From positions 1 to 60,076 of the forward strand of contig ONKL01000009.1 of NCBI GenBank assembly GCA_900318395.1: a DNA stretch of 60,076 nt, in the 5' to 3' direction. This DNA comes from an uncultured Prevotella sp. GTDB lineage: Bacteria; Bacteroidota; Bacteroidia; Bacteroidales; Bacteroidaceae. A program made the translations under genes and the position numbers. Below are positions 23,902 to 33,400 of the stretch, piece by piece. The stretch's first letter is position 1. The number at the start of each line of letters is the position of its first letter. Below the pieces are notes generated by a model. It made no database searches and was not told the DNA's origin. It saw only the letters and a program-made list of their open reading frames with translations.

Positions 23902-24846
23902 GCCTAATCGTTTTCTGACGTCTTCGAGGATGGCGAGGAGGTCAGGCATTGTCTCCGCTCGGAGCATGGCAATGCGGGTCTGACGGAAATCGGGGATACC
24001 CTTGAAGATAGGGGTAGCAGCGAGGTGTCTTCTGGTATGGAGGATGCCTCGCTTCTCGTCGATGCGTTCTACGTTAATGCGCAGGAGCTCTTCGAGGATG
24101 TCGAGTTTAGCGTTGAAATCGAGATTTTCGCGACTGAAGATCCAGGGACAGCCGAATGTGGCGCGACCTATCATCACAGCATCCACGCCGTAAGTGTCGA
24201 AAGCCTTGTCGGCCTCGTCGAGTGAGTGGATGTCGCCATTTCCTATAATAGGAATATGTACGCGAGGGTTGCGCTTCACTTCGCCAATCAGTGTCCAGTC
24301 GGCTTCGCCTGTGTACATCTGACTGCGCGTGCGCCCATGGATGGTCAGCGCCTGAATGCCACAATCCTGAAGCTGTTCTGCCAGTTCTGTAATAATCAGT
24401 TGTTCGAAGTTCCAGCCCAGACGCGTCTTCACCGTCACAGGCAGCTTGACAGCATCAACCACCTTACGGGTAATCTCCAACATCTTTGGGATGTTCTGCA
24501 GCATGCCGGCACCAGCACCCTTGCCAGCAACCTTCTTCACAGGACAGCCGAAATTGAGGTCGATAACGTCAGGGTCAGCCTGTTCCACGATTTTCGCTGC
24601 CTCGACCATTGCCTCTACGTCGCGCCCATAGATCTGAATACCCACAGGGCGCTCCGTATCGCTGATGGTCAGCTTTGAGATGGTCGACTTCACATCACGA
24701 ATCAGTGCTTCGGCACTGACGAACTCTGTATAGACCATCGCCGCTCCGAACCGCTTGCACAGCAGTCGGAAGCCAATGTCTGTCACATCCTCCATCGGCG
24801 CCAAGAACACGGGGTGCTCGCCAAATTCTACGTTTCCTATCTTCAT
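23881..24846 (-). CDS. dusB: tRNA-dihydrouridine synthase
   Basis: 321 residues. LAPMEDVTDIGFR start, DLNFGCPVKKVAGKGAGAG with the catalytic Cys, VTVKTRLGW, IHGRTRSQMYTG and PIIGNGDIHS are DusB-type FMN barrel motifs. It reduces uridines in tRNA D-loops. Its -7 box ends only 8 bp before the ATG, so the mRNA is probably nearly leaderless. The stop overlaps the convergent esterase gene. Confidence 0.95.
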   Translation of the reverse strand: MKIGNVEFGEHPVFLAPMEDVTDIGFRLLCKRFGAAMVYTEFVSAEALIRDVKSTISKLTISDTERPVGIQIYGRDVEAMVEAAKIVEQADPDVIDLNFGCPVKKVAGKGAGAGMLQNIPKMLEITRKVVDAVKLPVTVKTRLGWNFEQLIITELAEQLQDCGIQALTIHGRTRSQMYTGEADWTLIGEVKRNPRVHIPIIGNGDIHSLDEADKAFDTYGVDAVMIGRATFGCPWIFSRENLDFNAKLDILEELLRINVERIDEKRGILHTRRHLAATPIFKGIPDFRQTRIAMLRAETMPDLLAILEDVRKRLGSEPVHQ

Positions 24847-24854
24847 TTCGGCTG

Positions 24855-24862
24855 CAAAGGTA
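24855..24862 (-). promoter_or_regulatory. Promoter of dusB
   Basis: Minus strand TACCTTTG. The gap to the start codon is 8 nt. Confidence 0.65.
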
Positions 24863-24869
24863 CGGATAA

Positions 24870-24897
24870 TAGTTTATAGTTTATGGTTTATAGTTTA
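24870..24897. repeat. Heptamer run upstream of dusB
   Basis: TAGTTTA, TAGTTTA, TGGTTTA, TAGTTTA. It sits at the -20 to -45 position of the dusB promoter. Confidence 0.8.
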
Positions 24898-24960
24898 TAG
24901 TATGATTACATATTAGGATATTTTAACGGTCCTGATGACACGTTTATCTGATAATATGTG

Positions 24961-24968
24961 TATCTTTG
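24961..24968 (+). promoter_or_regulatory. Promoter of DUF2851-dprA
   Basis: TATCTTTG, 28 nt before the ATG at 24997. This rules out the longer frame start at 24958. Confidence 0.7.
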
Positions 24969-24996
24969 CAGCAAGTTTAACGTTAAATTTGACACT

Positions 24997-26292
24997 ATGG
25001 AGCAATTATTGCATTATGTGTGGAAGCACAAGATGTTCCCTTTGAAGGGAATGGAAACGAGCGACGGACAAGACGTCGAGGTGATTGACCCTGGACTGCA
25101 CAATCGCAACGCAGGTCCAGACTTCTTCAATGCGAAAGTGAGAATCAGCAGGACTCTCTGGGTTGGAAATGTCGAGATTCATGACAAGTCGAGCGACTGG
25201 TATCTGCATGGACACGACAAAGACAAGAACTACGACAACGTGATCCTCCATGTGGCAGGCGTTATCGACGCAGAAGTCATGAACAGTAACGGGGAGTTTA
25301 TCAAACAGATGCAACTCGATGTGCCCGACTATGTCAGGGAACATTACAACGAATTGTTGAGTATAGATTGTTATCCGCCTTGTTACAAGGTGATTCCCGA
25401 TCTGACAAGCCTGATGGTGCATGCCTGGATGGCTGCGCTCCAAACCGAGCGACTCGAACAGAAGACGGAGGCTATCCGAAAGCGGGTAGAGCTTTGCAAT
25501 GGGTCGTGGGAGGACGCGTACTTCGTGACCCTCGCACGCAACTATGGCTTTGGTATCAATAACGATGCTTTCGAGCTGTGGGCACGCAGTCTGCCGCTTT
25601 CTGCCGTAGCCCACCATCGCGATGACCTCTTCCAGATAGAGGCGATCTTCATGGGACAGGCTGGACTTCTCGAACTGGAGACTATCCCGGAATACTATCA
25701 GAAAGATGCCCTTAACGAAGGTTACTTCGCCAAGTTGCGCAATGAATACCTCTATTTGGCGCATAAATTCTCGATGAAACCGATGGATTTTAAGATTTGG
25801 CGCTTCCTCAGACTGCGTCCGCAGAACTTCCCTCATATCCGCATCTCCCAGCTAGCTAACCTCTATTATCAGCAGAAGGCTGGTTTGAGCCAGCTTGTGG
25901 AGTGCGAGACGATCGAACAGTTGAAACAGGTGCTTTCATCGCATGTCACGCCCTATTGGGAGACTCATTACACCTTCGGCTCGACCAGTTCGAAGAACGA
26001 GAAGCATCTGGGATATGGCTCGTTGAACCTATTGATGATCAATACGGCTATCCCGATGCTCTTTGCCTATGGCCGTCACACTTCAAAAGAAGTGCTCTGC
26101 GACCGTGCCTTCGATTTCCTTGAGCAGTTGAAGGCTGAGAATAATCACATCATTCGCATGTGGCAGCAAGTGGGATTACCCGTCACAACAGCAGGTGACT
26201 CGCAGGCTCTGATCCAACTCAAAAGAGAGTATTGTGACAAGAAAGATTGCCTCCGCTGCCGATTTGGATATGAATACCTTAAACGTAAATAG
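24997..26292 (+). CDS. DUF2851 family protein
   Basis: 431 residues, start MEQLLHYVWKHKMFPL chosen because the promoter overlaps the longer frame. Conserved DUF2851 segments: GLHNRNAGPDFFNAKVRI, WVGNVEIHDKSSDW and, at the C-terminus, CDKKDCLRCRFGYEYLK with paired cysteines that could bind metal. Members are common in Bacteroidetes and their function is unknown. dprA begins 2 bp after the stop, a conserved pairing that hints at a link with DNA uptake or processing. Confidence 0.88.
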   Translation: MEQLLHYVWKHKMFPLKGMETSDGQDVEVIDPGLHNRNAGPDFFNAKVRISRTLWVGNVEIHDKSSDWYLHGHDKDKNYDNVILHVAGVIDAEVMNSNGEFIKQMQLDVPDYVREHYNELLSIDCYPPCYKVIPDLTSLMVHAWMAALQTERLEQKTEAIRKRVELCNGSWEDAYFVTLARNYGFGINNDAFELWARSLPLSAVAHHRDDLFQIEAIFMGQAGLLELETIPEYYQKDALNEGYFAKLRNEYLYLAHKFSMKPMDFKIWRFLRLRPQNFPHIRISQLANLYYQQKAGLSQLVECETIEQLKQVLSSHVTPYWETHYTFGSTSSKNEKHLGYGSLNLLMINTAIPMLFAYGRHTSKEVLCDRAFDFLEQLKAENNHIIRMWQQVGLPVTTAGDSQALIQLKREYCDKKDCLRCRFGYEYLKRK

Positions 26293-26294
26293 CT

Positions 26295-27419
26295 ATGGAA
26301 CAGGAACTATTCTATGTCATGGCGCTGACGCGACTGACGAATTTCAACTATCAGCAGGCGCTGGAGTTATACAAAATGGTTGGAAGTGCCCAATTATTGT
26401 ATGAACATAGGATCGAGATTGGCGACATCATTCATGATGCCTCACCACATTTGATGGCAGCTCTTCAAGATTGGAATGATGCGATGAAACGGGCGGATTT
26501 TGAACTAAAATATATGTACGAGCACGGAATCAGAGGGCTTGTGCTCACTGACGAAGACTACCCACAGCGACTACTGGAATGTCCTGATGCACCTCTTGTA
26601 CTCTATTATAAAGGTAATGCAGACCTGAATCAAGCGAAAATCATCAGTATCGTTGGTACTCGTCGTGTCACCGCCTATGGACAAGACATCGTTCGCCGTT
26701 TTGTCAGCCATCTGAAACGGTATTGCCCACAGCTACTAATCGTCAGCGGTCTGGCCTATGGCGTGGACATCAATGCCCATCGCGAGGCGCTGGTCAATGG
26801 CTATCCTACAGTGGGTGTGCTGGCGCATGGGCTCGACACCATCTACCCTTACCACCATCGTGACACAGCAGCAGAGATGCTGAATCATGGCGGCCTGCTG
26901 ACGGAGTTTATGACCCAGACCAATGCCGACAAGCCCAACTTCGTGCGTCGTAACCGCATTGTTGCGGGTATGGCAGATAGTGTGATCTTGGTAGAAAGTG
27001 CAGCGAAAGGCGGTGGCCTGATTACCTGTGAGATAGCTCAAAGCTATAATCGAGCCGTCTTCGCTTTCCCGGGGAATGTGAATGCAGAGTTTTCGAAAGG
27101 GTGCAACAATCTGATACGTGACAACGGGGCTGGTCTTATCTCTGGTGCCGAAGACTTTATCCAAGCTATGGGCTGGCAGGATGAGGCCCAAAGGCAACGG
27201 GCTCTTGCAGACGGTATAGAGCGCAGTCTCTTCCCTGAACTGTCAGCCCAGGAGCAGCAGATTGTCAGTCTTCTTCAGGAAACCAACGACCTGCAACTGA
27301 ACATCCTCAGTGTGAAGACGAGTATTCCTATTGGCCAACTGACGGCACTCCTCTTCCAACTCGAAATGAAGGGAGTTGTGAAGCCCCTCGCTGGTGGTAT
27401 GTACCACTTATTGCTGTGA
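26295..27419 (+). CDS. dprA: DNA-processing protein DprA
   Basis: 374 residues. Rossmann-like core with ISIVGTRRVTAYG, IVSGLAYGVDINAHREAL, VGVLAHGLDTIYP, NFVRRNRIVAGMAD and ESAAKGGGLIT, then a C-terminal winged-helix segment. DprA loads RecA on incoming single-stranded DNA in transformation. It is translationally close to DUF2851 (2 bp). Confidence 0.95.
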   Translation: MEQELFYVMALTRLTNFNYQQALELYKMVGSAQLLYEHRIEIGDIIHDASPHLMAALQDWNDAMKRADFELKYMYEHGIRGLVLTDEDYPQRLLECPDAPLVLYYKGNADLNQAKIISIVGTRRVTAYGQDIVRRFVSHLKRYCPQLLIVSGLAYGVDINAHREALVNGYPTVGVLAHGLDTIYPYHHRDTAAEMLNHGGLLTEFMTQTNADKPNFVRRNRIVAGMADSVILVESAAKGGGLITCEIAQSYNRAVFAFPGNVNAEFSKGCNNLIRDNGAGLISGAEDFIQAMGWQDEAQRQRALADGIERSLFPELSAQEQQIVSLLQETNDLQLNILSVKTSIPIGQLTALLFQLEMKGVVKPLAGGMYHLLL

Positions 27420-27430
27420 AATAATTATAA

Positions 27431-27458
27431 TTCTTAATTCTTAATTCGTCATTCTTAA
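27431..27458. repeat. Heptamer run between dprA and dapB
   Basis: TTCTTAA, TTCTTAA, TTCGTCA, TTCTTAA, followed at 27469 by the dapB -7 box. Confidence 0.75.
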
Positions 27459-27468
27459 TTTAATATAT

Positions 27469-27476
27469 TAACTTTG
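27469..27476 (+). promoter_or_regulatory. Promoter of dapB
   Basis: TAACTTTG, 25 nt before the dapB ATG. Confidence 0.65.
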
Positions 27477-27501
27477 CACCGTTTTTAATTAGAATGCAAT
27501 T

Positions 27502-28215
27502 ATGAAAATAGCTTTGATCGGCTACGGAAAGATGGGTAAGATGATCGAGCAGATTGCTATCAGCCGTGGTCATGAGATTGTGAGTATCATTGATATCGAC
27601 AACCAGCAGGACTTTGACTCTGCAGAGTTCGCATCGGCTGACGTGGCGATAGAGTTCACCGCTCCACAGGCGGCTTACGGCAATTACCTGAAAGCCTGGG
27701 ACAAGGGTGTGAAGGTGGTTAGTGGTTCGACAGGTTGGATGAAGGAACATGGCGATGAGGTTCGCAAAGCCTGCAACGAGGGTAAGACCCTCTTCTGGGC
27801 TTCGAACTTCTCGATAGGTGTGGCCATCTTCTCAGCAGTGAACCGTTATCTGGCAAAGATTATGAATCAGTTCCCCCAGTATGATGTAGAGTTGGAAGAG
27901 ACCCATCATGTGCATAAGCTCGACCATCCGAGTGGAACGGCTATCTCGCTGGCTGATGATATCGTGAGCAATATTGACCGTAAGGAAACATGGAAGGAAG
28001 AAACCACTGATCCGAAGTATCTGCGTGTCGACCATATCCGTCGCGGCGAGGTGCCTGGTATCCACACCATTCGCTATGATTCTGATGCTGATATGATCAC
28101 GATTAGTCACGATGCCCACAGCCGTAAGGGCTTCGCTCTTGGAGCTGTACTTGCTGCTGAGTATACGAAGGATCATCAGGGGCTGCTGACGATCAACGAT
28201 ATGTTTAAATTCTGA
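27502..28215 (+). CDS. dapB: 4-hydroxy-tetrahydrodipicolinate reductase
   Basis: 237 residues, slightly shorter than proteobacterial DapB. N-terminal nucleotide fold (ALIGYGKMGKMI) and the catalytic block ELEETHHVHKLDHPSGTA. It makes tetrahydrodipicolinate, the substrate of DapL encoded at 12.4 kb. lepB follows after an 82-bp gap that contains a 21-codon ORF. Confidence 0.95.
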   Translation: MKIALIGYGKMGKMIEQIAISRGHEIVSIIDIDNQQDFDSAEFASADVAIEFTAPQAAYGNYLKAWDKGVKVVSGSTGWMKEHGDEVRKACNEGKTLFWASNFSIGVAIFSAVNRYLAKIMNQFPQYDVELEETHHVHKLDHPSGTAISLADDIVSNIDRKETWKEETTDPKYLRVDHIRRGEVPGIHTIRYDSDADMITISHDAHSRKGFALGAVLAAEYTKDHQGLLTINDMFKF

Positions 28216-28230
28216 AACATAGGTTAAAGT

Positions 28231-28296
28231 ATGATTTGGATGCAACTTCTCAATCTGCAGTTGCGTCAGATCTATGTGAATCAATTATTTAACTGA
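28231..28296 (+). CDS. Possible 21-residue ORF before lepB
   Basis: ATG at 28231 to TGA at 28294-28296, ending 1 bp before the lepB ATG. The product begins MIWMQLLNLQLRQIYV and is hydrophobic/Gln-rich. Position suggests translational coupling with lepB, but it may be chance; no family recognised. Confidence 0.3.
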   Translation: MIWMQLLNLQLRQIYVNQLFN

Positions 28297-28297
28297 A

Positions 28298-29728
28298 ATG
28301 GAGAAGAAAGAAAAGTTGAATATGAAAGTGCAGTGGGCGAAGTTCATTGCCGTGCTCGTGCTGTATCTGCTGTTCCTCTATTGGGTGGAGTCTTGGTGGG
28401 GATTGCTTGTCATCCCATTTATCTTTGATATCTATATCACGAAGAAGATCAAGTGGCAATGGTGGAAAGAGGCCGAGAAGCCGGTGAAGTTTGTCATGTC
28501 GTGGGTCGATGCCCTCGTGTTTGCCCTCGTAGCTGTCTATTTCATCAATCAGTTCTTCTTTCAGAATTATGTGATTCCATCGAGCTCTTTGGAGAAATCG
28601 CTGTTGACGGGTGATTATCTGTTCGTGTCGAAAGTGAGCTATGGCCCTCGTATTCCACAGACGCCTCTGACGATGCCGCTGACACAGCACACCTTGCCTG
28701 TTGTCGAGTGTAAGAGTTATCTGGATTGGCCTCATTGGGACTATCGTCGTGTAAAGGGTCTGGGTAATATTCAGTTGAATGATATTGTAGTTTTCAATTA
28801 TCCGGCAGGCGACACGCTTTGCTCGGCACCTCAGTATCAGGCTTTCGACTATTATCAGATGTGCTACGGTATCGGCTATCAGTTGTACCCAAACCGTCCA
28901 AATCCTGATTCGCTTTCAGCTGATCTGCGATTCAAGTACTTCAATGCCATCTATGAGGCAGGTCGACAAGCTATCAGGCAGAACCAGATGGAGTATGGTG
29001 AGATTATCACGCGACCTGCCGATCGTAGGGAGAACTACGTGAAGCGCTGTGTGGGACTGCCAGGACAGACCTTGCAGATTAAGAACCACATCATTTATCT
29101 GGACGGTAAGGCCAATAAGGAGCCTGAAAATGTGCAGTATACCTATTATGTAAGGTTGAAGCAGTCGTTGCCCGAGGAACTGATGGAAGAGTTAGGCATC
29201 TCGATGGAGGACTTGACCAGTCTGAATACCGTGGGATATCTGCCTCTGACGAAGCATGCCGTAGAAGTGTTGCAGGGTAGGAAGGACCTGGTAGAGATGA
29301 TCAAGCTGAACACCGATGCTAATGATCTGGAAATCTATCCGTTGAATGGCAATAAACACTGGACAAGAGATAACTATGGACCAGTATGGATTCCGAAGAA
29401 AGGCGAGAAGATTGCTTTGACGATGGACAATATTGCCGTCTATGAGCGCCCCATCAAGGTATATGAGGACAATGACCTGGAAATCAAAGACGGTAAGATC
29501 CTAATTAATGGTCAGGAGGCGAAGGAGTATACTTTTAAGATGGATTACTATTGGATGATGGGTGATAACCGTCACAATTCAGCCGACAGCCGCTATTGGG
29601 GTTTTGTGCCTGAGGACCATATTGTGGGTAAGCCGATTTTCATTTGGTGGTCGAGCGATCCTGACCGTCATGGCATCAGTGGTGTCCGCTGGAGCCGCTT
29701 AGGGCGGATAGTGGATAATATTAAATAG
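28298..29728 (+). CDS. lepB: Signal peptidase I, long form
   Basis: 476 residues, longer than the 200-320 of most LepB. Two N-terminal membrane segments (about 13-45 and 67-88), catalytic Ser97 in IPSSSLEKSLLTGDYLFVSK, catalytic Lys249 in ENYVKRCVGLPGQ, and the C-terminal box MMGDNRHNSADSRYWG. The extra length lies between the Ser and Lys regions (about 115-245) and after the Lys region (about 270-420). It cleaves signal peptides of exported proteins at the inner membrane. Between dapB and the WbqC gene on the same strand. Confidence 0.94.
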   Translation: MEKKEKLNMKVQWAKFIAVLVLYLLFLYWVESWWGLLVIPFIFDIYITKKIKWQWWKEAEKPVKFVMSWVDALVFALVAVYFINQFFFQNYVIPSSSLEKSLLTGDYLFVSKVSYGPRIPQTPLTMPLTQHTLPVVECKSYLDWPHWDYRRVKGLGNIQLNDIVVFNYPAGDTLCSAPQYQAFDYYQMCYGIGYQLYPNRPNPDSLSADLRFKYFNAIYEAGRQAIRQNQMEYGEIITRPADRRENYVKRCVGLPGQTLQIKNHIIYLDGKANKEPENVQYTYYVRLKQSLPEELMEELGISMEDLTSLNTVGYLPLTKHAVEVLQGRKDLVEMIKLNTDANDLEIYPLNGNKHWTRDNYGPVWIPKKGEKIALTMDNIAVYERPIKVYEDNDLEIKDGKILINGQEAKEYTFKMDYYWMMGDNRHNSADSRYWGFVPEDHIVGKPIFIWWSSDPDRHGISGVRWSRLGRIVDNIK

Positions 29729-29735
29729 TTTATAG

Positions 29736-30341
29736 ATGATTACTCTGTTGAGTACAACCTATTTCGGCCCGGTGCAGTGGTATCAGAAGCTGTATCGGGC
29801 CGAACATGTAGAGATAGAGCGCTGTGAAAGTTTTCAGAAACAGACTTACAGGAATCGCTGTCTCATCGCCACGACCCAAGGTGTGCAGGCGTTGACTGTG
29901 CCGATTGTTCGTGGAGAATCGCCCCTCATCAGGGATATCCGTATCAGTGATCACGGCAACTGGCGCCACCTGCATTGGAATGCGCTACAGAGTGCTTACG
30001 GTGATTCGCCATTTTTTGACTACTTGCAGGACGATATCAGACCGTTTTTCGAGAAACGTTGGGATTTCTTGTTGGATTTCAATGAGGCAATCAGGATAAA
30101 AATATGCGAATTAATCGATATTAATCCATTGGTAGACTATACCAATGAGTTTGCAAGTATCTCAGCAGCTCATACTCATGACTATCGTGAAACCATCAAT
30201 CCCAAACATCCTGCCGAGGATCCCGATTTTGAAGTGAAGCCTTATTATCAGGTTTACCAGCAGAAACATGGCTTTCTGCCAAACCTTTCTATCCTCGATT
30301 TGCTGTTTAACATGGGGAGGGAAGGCATTTTCTACCTCTGA
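29736..30341 (+). CDS. WbqC family protein
   Basis: 201 residues. Start LLSTTYFGPVQWYQKLYRA and QKQTYRNRCLIATTQGVQALTVPI are WbqC-family signatures; the C-terminus ends NLSILDLLFNMGREG. The family is linked to surface-glycan gene clusters in some bacteria, but in Bacteroidales it often sits beside lepB; activity unknown. It starts 7 bp after lepB and is likely in its operon. Confidence 0.88.
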   Translation: MITLLSTTYFGPVQWYQKLYRAEHVEIERCESFQKQTYRNRCLIATTQGVQALTVPIVRGESPLIRDIRISDHGNWRHLHWNALQSAYGDSPFFDYLQDDIRPFFEKRWDFLLDFNEAIRIKICELIDINPLVDYTNEFASISAAHTHDYRETINPKHPAEDPDFEVKPYYQVYQQKHGFLPNLSILDLLFNMGREGIFYL

Positions 30342-30385
30342 AACATGAAATGAGACATATTTGAAACAAATTCCTGCGTATTTTG

Positions 30386-30416
30386 TTGGATGTTTCATGA
30401 ATAATACCTATCTTTG
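30386..30416 (+). promoter_or_regulatory. Promoter of the HTCS gene
   Basis: TTG (30386-30388), 20 nt, TATCTTTG (30409-30416): a textbook Bacteroidetes promoter. TGAAACA occurs at 30339-30345 and 30362-30368, and inverted at 30391-30397 between the two boxes. Confidence 0.8.
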
Positions 30417-30449
30417 CAGCGTCTAAAGCTAACTTATCACTAACTGACA

Positions 30450-33400
30450 ATGAGAAAATCTTTTTTATTAATGGCTTGTTTGGTGTCGTGTCTCATGGGA
30501 TGGAGTCAGACGCAACATTTCTATACTGCTGATAAACTGTCGAGCAATCAGATTACTGAGATTACCCAGGATGGTGCTGGCTATATCTGGATTGGTACAG
30601 AGTATGGACTGAATAAGTACGATGGCTACAGCTTTACTCACTATCTACATAAGGAGGGCAACGACCATACGATTCAGAGTAATAACATCGCCACTTTGTT
30701 TACTGACCGTGAGGGAAACTTGTGGGCGGGATCAGGTATGGGACTGTCGCGCTATAATGCTGCAAACGATAATTTTGACCGCGTAAAACTACCTGGAATC
30801 CAGTCTGCCCGTGTGAATGACATCATCCAACCAAGCGGTGACCACTTGTTGGTGGGAACGGCTGGCTATGGCCTCTATCAGGTTAACGTACATACCTTGG
30901 AGGCGAAGAAACTCGACGACTATGCCCAAGAAGCAGAGAACTCTTATTTCAGTCATATCATCATCGACATAGATGGTAATTTCTGGAAAGCTGGCTCTGG
31001 CTCGACCATTACCTGCCGTCAGAACAATAAACAGCATACTATCCGTACTTACGAATCACCGTATGGAACGGTCACGAAGTTCCTGAACTATGGTAACGGC
31101 ATATTGCTGGTCTGCCGTAGGGGACTTGCTTTTATCCAAAATGGACAGATAATCCCCGATTTCATCGATACGAGTGTGCTTGGTGATGAGAATGTCCAGT
31201 TGCGCAGTGCACTCTGTGACAACAAAGGGAACCTGTTTATTGGCACTTTGGGAAAAGGCTTGTGCTGGGTACCTAGAGGGTCGCGCCAACTACAGCGTTA
31301 TGATTATACAAGTGGTAGCTTCGACCTGAGCACATCGAATGTATGGGCACTCTTTGAAGACAAGCAGGACAATTTGTGGGTAGGCTGTCTGAAACGAGGT
31401 TTGCTGATGCTTCCACAGTATGAGCCGCAATTCAGTACCTGGACCTTCCCTGCGCAAAACGTCAGCATCGGTGGTTCGGTGACCTCCATCTGTCAGGGAG
31501 ATAACGGCATGACTTGGTGCGCCGTCCAGAATAATGGAGTCTATGGCTTTGATGCCAATGGTAAAGTGGTTGCACATCCAGCCTCTCCATCTGACACCTA
31601 TTTAATCTATAGAGACCGTCGGGGTGGGTATTGGATTGGTACAGGTAAAGGTCTCTATAGTTATCAGCCGGTGACGGGAGCCTATCATAAGGAACTTGAT
31701 TTTGACTGTGACTATATCAATGTGATAACAGATGACGGAGATGGGCATCTCTATTTCTCGACCTATTCGAAGGGATTCTGTTCTTATGACCAGCAAACCA
31801 AAGAGTTGCGCAACTTTACCATGCAGCAGACTGATGAGAAACGAGGACGTGTACATAACAACTGGGTCATGTCGCTGTTGCTCGATAGCAAGGGCTTGCT
31901 GTGGATCGGCACTTCCTCCAACCTTTGCTGTTATGACCCGAAGGCAGACACGTTCAGGCCATTAGGTTGGGAAGTGCTGATGGAGGGGACTTCAGTGACT
32001 GCTCTATACGAGGATCAGCAACACAATGTGCTTATAGGTACTGACAAAGGACTCTATCTCTATGTCAAGCAGAAGCGTGATGTCAGAATCTATCCTAAGG
32101 CAGAGGCTCTGACAGACAAGGTCGTGTGTGGAATCATGCAGGATGGTTTTGGTGACCTTTGGTGTAGTACATCGGTGGGTATCTGGCAGTATCAGACTGC
32201 TAAACAGCGTTTTATCGCCCACATCTATGGAAACGGACTGACGACGCGTGAATACGTCTGGGGTATAGCCATGCAGAAACCTGACGGTACCATCTACTTC
32301 GGTGTAAGCGACGGTATTACTTCGTTCCAGCCTGCTACCCTCCGTCAGAGTAAGCCTTATCAGGGCGAAGTGCATCTGACAGGACTGTTCATCGGAGGCA
32401 ACTCTGTGAATTGTAACACATTGTCTGATGATGTGCATGTCATTTCACAGCCGTTGGGCGAGAGTGAACGTATCCTGCTGTCGTATCTTGACAATTCGAT
32501 TACTATGGAATTCTCGCTGCTGAACTTTACGAATACTGAGAATGTGATCTATGAATATCGTCTGAATGGCAGTAAGGAATGGACACAGACAGCAGCAGGG
32601 CGTAACCGTATTCCTTTTACCCACTTGCAGCCAGGCTCCTATGTGCTGGAGGTAAGGGCTGTTGACAATGGCGTCTATACTAAGCCTAAAGTCTACCGTA
32701 TCATTGTGCGGGCACCTTGGTATCGTTCCTCGTGGGCGTACCTTATATATATAATAGGTATATTGACGGTGCTTGGATTGACTCTGTGGTTCTATATCCG
32801 GCGTCGTAAACAGGAACTCGACGAGGAGAAGATGAAATTCCTTATTAATGCCACTCATGATATCCGTTCGCCATTGACACTGATTATGAGTCCGCTGCAC
32901 AAACTGTTGAAGCGTGACCTTGAACCAGAAGTGAAAACAGAGCTGAAGACCATTGAGCACAATGCCCAGCGCGTGCAGAATCTGGTGAATCAGATACTCG
33001 ACATCCGTAAGATTGATAAGCAGCAGATGAAACTGCAGTGCCAGGAGACCGATATGGTGCAGTATGTGGGAAATATCCTGAAATCCTATGAGTATACTGC
33101 CAACGAGCGTGGTATGTCGTTCAAATATATGCCTACTGTGGATAAGCTGAAGGTATGGTTGGATCGTAATGCTCTTGATAAGGTGGTGGACAATTTGTTG
33201 TCGAATGCCTTCAAGTATACTTATGATGGCGGTGCCATAGAGGTCCGCGTAGAAGAAGGCGACCACCAGAACGCTATTCTGCAGGTTATTGACAATGGTA
33301 TGGGTATCAGAGGCGATGTCCATAAGATTTTTGACCGATTCTATCAGTCGAGTGCAACGCGCTCCCTGCATATCGAGGGAACAGGCATCGGACTGAATCT

